Source: VRUE01 sp963697805 (lineage in GTDB: Bacteria; Actinomycetota; Thermoleophilia; Solirubrobacterales; 70-9). Taken from it: a stretch of DNA of 64,000 nt. The notes below the pieces were generated by a model. That model did no database searches, had not been told where the DNA came from, and saw only the letters and a list, made by a program, of their open reading frames with translations. Positions 59,075 to 64,000 of this stretch are shown one piece after another (within the stretch, counting starts at the first letter, position 1; each line of letters starts with the position of its first letter). The stretch covers positions 186,001 through 250,000 of the forward strand of contig CAVOPB010000001.1 of assembly GCA_963697805.1 (NCBI GenBank), written 5' to 3'. A program made the position numbers and the translations under genes.

Positions 59075-59902
59075 ATGGCAGAGACGACAGAGGCAAACAG
59101 CGAGTCGTTTACCTCGCCAAGCGCAGCGGCGCCCATCCTGGTCGGATTCGACGGCGCCGAGGGTGGTCGGGACGCGCTCGAGCTCGCCCGTGTCCTCAGC
59201 ACGATTCGGGGCAGTAGCACCGTTATCGCGAGCCCGGATGCCGAGCATCTCTCCGAGGAAGCGCGGGATGTACTCGGCGAGTCGCTGGCCGAGATTCGCG
59301 TCATCGGCGTCCTCTCCCCTGCCCCGATGCTTGTCCAGTGCGCGGAACGCGAGGGTGCCGGCTCGCTGGTGGTCGGCTCCCCCCGCCACGGCCGGGTTGG
59401 CCGGGCGCTCCTGGGCAGTACCGCCGAGCAGGTCCTCCACAGGGCCCCGTGCGAGGTGATCGTCGCTCCCCGCGGCTACGCCTCCGAAACCCACCATGAG
59501 TTGGCGAAGGTCGCGGTCGCCGTCGACGGCACTCCCGTTTCAGAGGCCGCACTGACGCGGGGTGAAGAACTGGCACGCGAGGCCGGAGCGACGCTCGAGG
59601 TCCTGGTCGCCTCCGACCTGGTCGTCGCCGACGTCGAGGCCGAACAATCCGATGTCCTGGAGGCGGCGATCAGTTCAATCGACCCGGCACTGTCTCCGAC
59701 CGGCAGAAGGGTCGACTCGGGCCGGAGGCCGGTCGCGCGCACAATCGCCGACGCGCTGGCCGAGGCCTGTAAGTCCGCGGTCGATCTCCTCGTCGTCGGG
59801 TCACCGCGCCAACGTGATCGCTTCTTCCCCGGCTCGGTGACCAAACACCTGATATCCGAGGCGCCCTGTCCGGTCCTCGTGGTTCCACACCCGAAGCAGT
59901 GA
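59075..59902 (+). CDS. Tandem universal stress protein
   Basis: 275 residues with two USP domains. Each ends with an ATP-type loop: GSPRHGRVGRALLGS (about 100) and GSPRQRDRFFPGS (about 245). The first domain (about 115 residues) is somewhat short. Tandem USPs sense or bind ATP and appear in dormancy and hypoxia regulons. TATATC/GATTACA sequence upstream (about 59030-59045) is AT-rich and may be a promoter. First gene of the block up to 63.3 kb. Confidence 0.88.
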   Translation: MAETTEANSESFTSPSAAAPILVGFDGAEGGRDALELARVLSTIRGSSTVIASPDAEHLSEEARDVLGESLAEIRVIGVLSPAPMLVQCAEREGAGSLVVGSPRHGRVGRALLGSTAEQVLHRAPCEVIVAPRGYASETHHELAKVAVAVDGTPVSEAALTRGEELAREAGATLEVLVASDLVVADVEAEQSDVLEAAISSIDPALSPTGRRVDSGRRPVARTIADALAEACKSAVDLLVVGSPRQRDRFFPGSVTKHLISEAPCPVLVVPHPKQ

Positions 59903-60599
59903 GGGAGGCACGTCCGCATGGGCTCAGAGGAAACACACATGCCGATGCCAGGGGTCGACGAAGCGCAAGATGAGCCAATCTCCGGCCGCGAGACGTTCGC
60001 CGACCGGAGTGACGCCGGGCGGCAGCTGGCGGCACGACTGAAACCACTGGCCGAGGAGAGGCCCGTGATCGTTGCCCTACCCCGTGGTGGTATCCCGGTC
60101 GCAAGGGAGATTGCCGACGCGCTGGGTGCGCCCCTGGAAATCCTCGCTGTGCGCAAGCTCGGCACCCCTCACAACCCCGAGTACGGGATCGGCGCGATCG
60201 CCGAGGACGGCACCTGCGTCATCGACAGCGAGGCGGTTGGAGTGCTGCAGATCCGGAACGGTGAACTGGACGCGATCGTGGCCCGCGAGACGGCGGAGTT
60301 GGCACGTCGCATCAAGGCCTACCGCGGCGATCGCCTGCCGCTGGAACTCGAGGGCCGCACCGTCATCGTCGTCGACGACGGTGTCGCCACCGGGGTGACC
60401 GACACGGCAGCGCTGCTGGCGGTGCGCCACCAGGGCCCACGGCGGATCGTCCTCGCGGTGCCGGTCTGCTCGCCCGATGCACTGGAACGGCTGCGCGACG
60501 TGACCGATGAGATCGTCTGCCTCCAGGTGCCCCTCATGCTGCACGGAGTCGGCCAGTCCTACCGTGACTTCTCCCAGGTCTCCGACGAGGAGGTGCTCG

Positions 60600-61925
<1,326 letters not shown>

Positions 61926-61944
61926 GGCAGACGGCGCAGCGGGC

Positions 61945-63060
61945 ATGAACAGCATCCGGGTCGGCCGCCTTGCCGGCATCCCGATCGGGGTGCAGCCCCT
62001 GTGGATCCTGATCGTCGGCTTGATCACATGGTCGCTCGGGGCTGTCTACTACCCCGACCAGGTGGACGGCATCGCTCCCCTCGCGGCCTACGGCCTGGGC
62101 CTGCTGAGCGCCCTGCTGCTCTTCGCCAGCATCCTCTTGCATGAGCTCGGCCACTCACTGGTGGCTCGGCGCAACGGAGTCGAAATCGAGGAGATCGACC
62201 TCTGGCTGCTGGGCGGGGTGGCACGGATGGCCGGCTACCCGAAGACGGCGGGTGCGGAGCTGCGCTTCGCGATCGCCGGCCCGGCGGTGACGGTTGCAAT
62301 AGCGGCCAGCTTTTCCGCGATTGCCGTAGCGCTGCCCGCCTCGGCTCCCGCGGCGCTGCGGGCGATAATCGAGTATCAGGCGTTCGTCAATCTGGCGATC
62401 CTCGGCTTCAATCTCCTCCCCGCCTTTCCTCTCGACGGTGGTCGCGTCGCCCGGGCTCTGATCTGGTGGCGAACCGGCGACATCACCAGGGCGACTGAAA
62501 TCGCCTCCTCGATTGGCCGGGGCTTCGGCTACGCCATGGTCGCTCTCGGCCTTCTCGGCGCAGTCGCGGGCGCCTTCGGCGGCATCTGGTTGGCGGCGAT
62601 CGGCTTCTTCGTGATCGTCGCCGCCCGCGCCGAGGAGAGCGGCCTGCGCGTCCGGGTTGCCTTGACGGGCCGCGAGGCGGGTCGGCTCATGTCTTCGCCC
62701 GCCGTCACGATTCCGGCCGGCGCCAGTATCGAGGCGGTCGAGCAGTACTTGGTCCGCTATGGCTACTCGGCGTTCCCGGTCATGGACGGTACTCACCCCG
62801 CCGGCCTGCTCGATCGTCGGGCAGTGGGACGGGTGCCTGCGGCCAGGCGCGCCGAAACCACAGCGGGCGAAATCGCAATCGACGATCCATCTCTGGTGAT
62901 CGACGAGCATCTCGATGTTGCCGAGCTTCTGGAGCGCCCCGCATTTCAGCGCGTCGGACGGGCAATCGTCCTCGCCCCGGGAGGGGAGGTGGGCATAGTC
63001 TCGATCTCCGACGTCAATCAGGTCATGCGAGCCCTTGACCTCGCCGCAGCGGCCACATGA
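61945..63060 (+). CDS. Site-2 protease (M50) with CBS domains
   Basis: 371 residues from ATG at 61945. About six membrane helices; zinc site ILLHELGHSLVA (HExxH) and third ligand in LLPAFPLDGGR. A C-terminal CBS pair (about 245-365, MSSPAVTIPAGASIEAVEQ and VGIVSISDVNQVM) may bind adenylates. The layout matches Rip3-type proteases (Rv2625c of the DosR regulon). It would cut membrane proteins in response to energy state. No anti-sigma factor is nearby. Confidence 0.9.
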   Translation: MNSIRVGRLAGIPIGVQPLWILIVGLITWSLGAVYYPDQVDGIAPLAAYGLGLLSALLLFASILLHELGHSLVARRNGVEIEEIDLWLLGGVARMAGYPKTAGAELRFAIAGPAVTVAIAASFSAIAVALPASAPAALRAIIEYQAFVNLAILGFNLLPAFPLDGGRVARALIWWRTGDITRATEIASSIGRGFGYAMVALGLLGAVAGAFGGIWLAAIGFFVIVAARAEESGLRVRVALTGREAGRLMSSPAVTIPAGASIEAVEQYLVRYGYSAFPVMDGTHPAGLLDRRAVGRVPAARRAETTAGEIAIDDPSLVIDEHLDVAELLERPAFQRVGRAIVLAPGGEVGIVSISDVNQVMRALDLAAAAT

Positions 63061-63104
63061 TCGACACACACAATCCAATGCGAAACCAATAGGAGGAGGT
63101 TCCG

Positions 63105-63257
63105 ATGGCTGACGAGAGACTGAAAATCGAATTGTCGAAAGCGGACGCCGAGGTACTGCTGGGAGTGCTGTCGTCCGAGCGCTACAACGCGGAGGTCGAG
63201 GCGGTCTGTGATGCCGTCCGCAGGCAAATCGACGAGAGGCTGGCCGAGATGGGGTGA
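63105..63257 (+). CDS. Small acidic helical protein (50 residues)
   Basis: ATG at 63105 to TGA at 63255, behind a very strong ribosome binding site AGGAGGAGG (63091-63099). It reads MADERLKIELSKADAEVLLG, then a charged helix with one Cys, ending RLAEMG. Predicted to be two helices, soluble. No family recognized. It closes the stress block behind the M50 protease and is probably expressed strongly. Confidence 0.7.
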   Translation: MADERLKIELSKADAEVLLGVLSSERYNAEVEAVCDAVRRQIDERLAEMG

Positions 63258-63349
63258 TTGGGCGCGTCACATCGGCTCACGTACCAGAGAACGCCGGTGC
63301 AGCCGGGGTCAGCGAGCCTCCTTGCGAAGCTCGGATGCAATCGCCCCGG

Positions 63350-64000
63350 TCAGTATCGAGCTCTCCCCCCTGCCCTGCGCTCCCATGCCTTGAGAATCTC
63401 CGTCGCGACCAGCGGCACGGTGGCCAGAGCAAGGGCGGCGGCGAACTGGCCGGGGCTGAGCGGAACGGTTGAGAAGGCCTCGCGCAGCGGCGGCAGCGCC
63501 AGCGCGGCCGCCGCGATCAGGGCGGAGATCACCACCGCCGCGTTCAACGACCGGTTTGCGCTCGCGCGGAGGAAGAGGCCGTCGCTGCGGACTGCATAGA
63601 CGTAACCGAGCTGGGCGAAGACAACGGTGGTGAAGGCCATCGTCTGGGCCGTCGCGGTCCCATCGGCATCGCCGATCAGGAAGGCGACGAAGGCGGCCGT
63701 GCCGGTGGCGATACCGCCCACCGCCAACCGCCAGCGGAGGGGGCCGAGCATGTCTTCGGCGGGATCGCGCGGCGGTCGGCGCATGGTCTCGCGGTCCGCC
63801 GGATCGACCCCGAGGGCGACCGCCGGCAGGCCGTCCGTGAGCAGGTTGACCAACAGGATCTGGGCGACGGTCAAAGGGGCGCCCAGCCCCGGCAGTACGG
63901 CGAGCGCAAAGAGCAGCACCTCGCCTGCGTTGGCTGCAAGCAGGAAGTTGACGAAGTGGACGATGTTGGCGTAGATCCGGCGTCCTCCCTCGACCGCCGC
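63350..64000 (-). CDS. Cation-transporting P-type ATPase, C-terminal part
   Basis: The frame is open to the right window edge, giving 216 residues up to the stop. It starts with EGRRIYANIVHFVNFLLAAN, the end of the P-type hinge region, then NAGEVLLF. LLVNLLTDGLPAVALGVDP (M6) and four more membrane helices form the Cation_ATPase_C domain, as in calcium or CtpF-type pumps. The 92-base gap to the small protein (convergent) holds no clear terminator. The catalytic DKTG part lies outside the window. Confidence 0.9.
   Translation of the reverse strand, partial: AAVEGGRRIYANIVHFVNFLLAANAGEVLLFALAVLPGLGAPLTVAQILLVNLLTDGLPAVALGVDPADRETMRRPPRDPAEDMLGPLRWRLAVGGIATGTAAFVAFLIGDADGTATAQTMAFTTVVFAQLGYVYAVRSDGLFLRASANRSLNAAVVISALIAAAALALPPLREAFSTVPLSPGQFAAALALATVPLVATEILKAWERRAGGRARY

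Overview
The window is a continuous, GC-rich chromosomal segment of about 65 protein genes and one tRNA. It has no rRNA, insertion sequence or CRISPR array. Gene content and order point to a deep-branching actinobacterium, most likely class Thermoleophilia (Solirubrobacterales-like). The evidence is the actinobacterial order ndk/maf - mreBCD - mrdA - rodA - rne - rplU - rpmA - obg - proB - proA - nadD - rsfS - comEA/comEC - holA - rpsT, a TraR/DksA-like protein without zinc ligands, DUF2630 and DUF2277 proteins, and secreted proteins with calcium-type D-x-D-x-D-G loops plus a Cys-containing Ig-like module that is common in that group. The taxonomic call is inference.

Layout. 1-9.3 kb: murJ start (partial), rpsT, holA, comEC, comEA, a cupin, leuS, a SpoIIM-like membrane protein and an HtrA-type protease. 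9.3-11.6 kb: a small accessory patch between housekeeping genes. It holds a ZIP-like transporter, a broken Phd antitoxin, tRNA-Ala(GGC), a PD-(D/E)XK endonuclease whose frame runs into the tRNA, and a DivIVA-like coiled-coil gene. The last two each have a perfect LexA/SOS-box match at their start. 11.6-36 kb: a nearly unbroken minus-strand run for NAD and proline synthesis, ribosome assembly (obg, rsfS, L21, L27), RNase E/G, the elongasome (MreBCD, PBP2, RodA), Maf, Ndk, FolC, ValRS and ClpX. It is interrupted only by a plus-strand secreted thermolysin-like protease between obg and rpmA. 36-41 kb: two acetyltransferases, a membrane protein, an M23 peptidase, a secreted protein, clpP and tig. 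41-55 kb: accessory metabolism (CtaG-like protein, GH15 glucanase, hydrolase/TetR pair, mini-catalase, zinc-less DksA, an FAD-oxidoreductase/SnoaL/VOC operon, an acylphosphatase-LigD phosphoesterase fusion and Ogt). 55-64 kb: two secreted proteins, zwf, then a stress/dormancy-like block (tandem USP, phosphoribosyltransferase, erythromycin-esterase-like protein, M50 protease with CBS domains, a 50-residue protein, a P-type ATPase). The gene types of this block recall the mycobacterial DosR regulon.

Most interesting points: (1) two perfect SOS boxes within 900 bp next to tRNA-Ala, one overlapping the -10 of an apparently leaderless endonuclease gene that reads through the tRNA; (2) an in-frame insertion in valS made of two tandem hairpins; (3) genes whose best start is not ATG/GTG/TTG (clpX with a strong Shine-Dalgarno before CTG; maf and an M23 peptidase with CTGA stop/start overlaps; folC and a SnoaL-like gene with no canonical start); (4) the acylphosphatase-LigD phosphoesterase fusion; (5) three small proteins of 38-50 residues.
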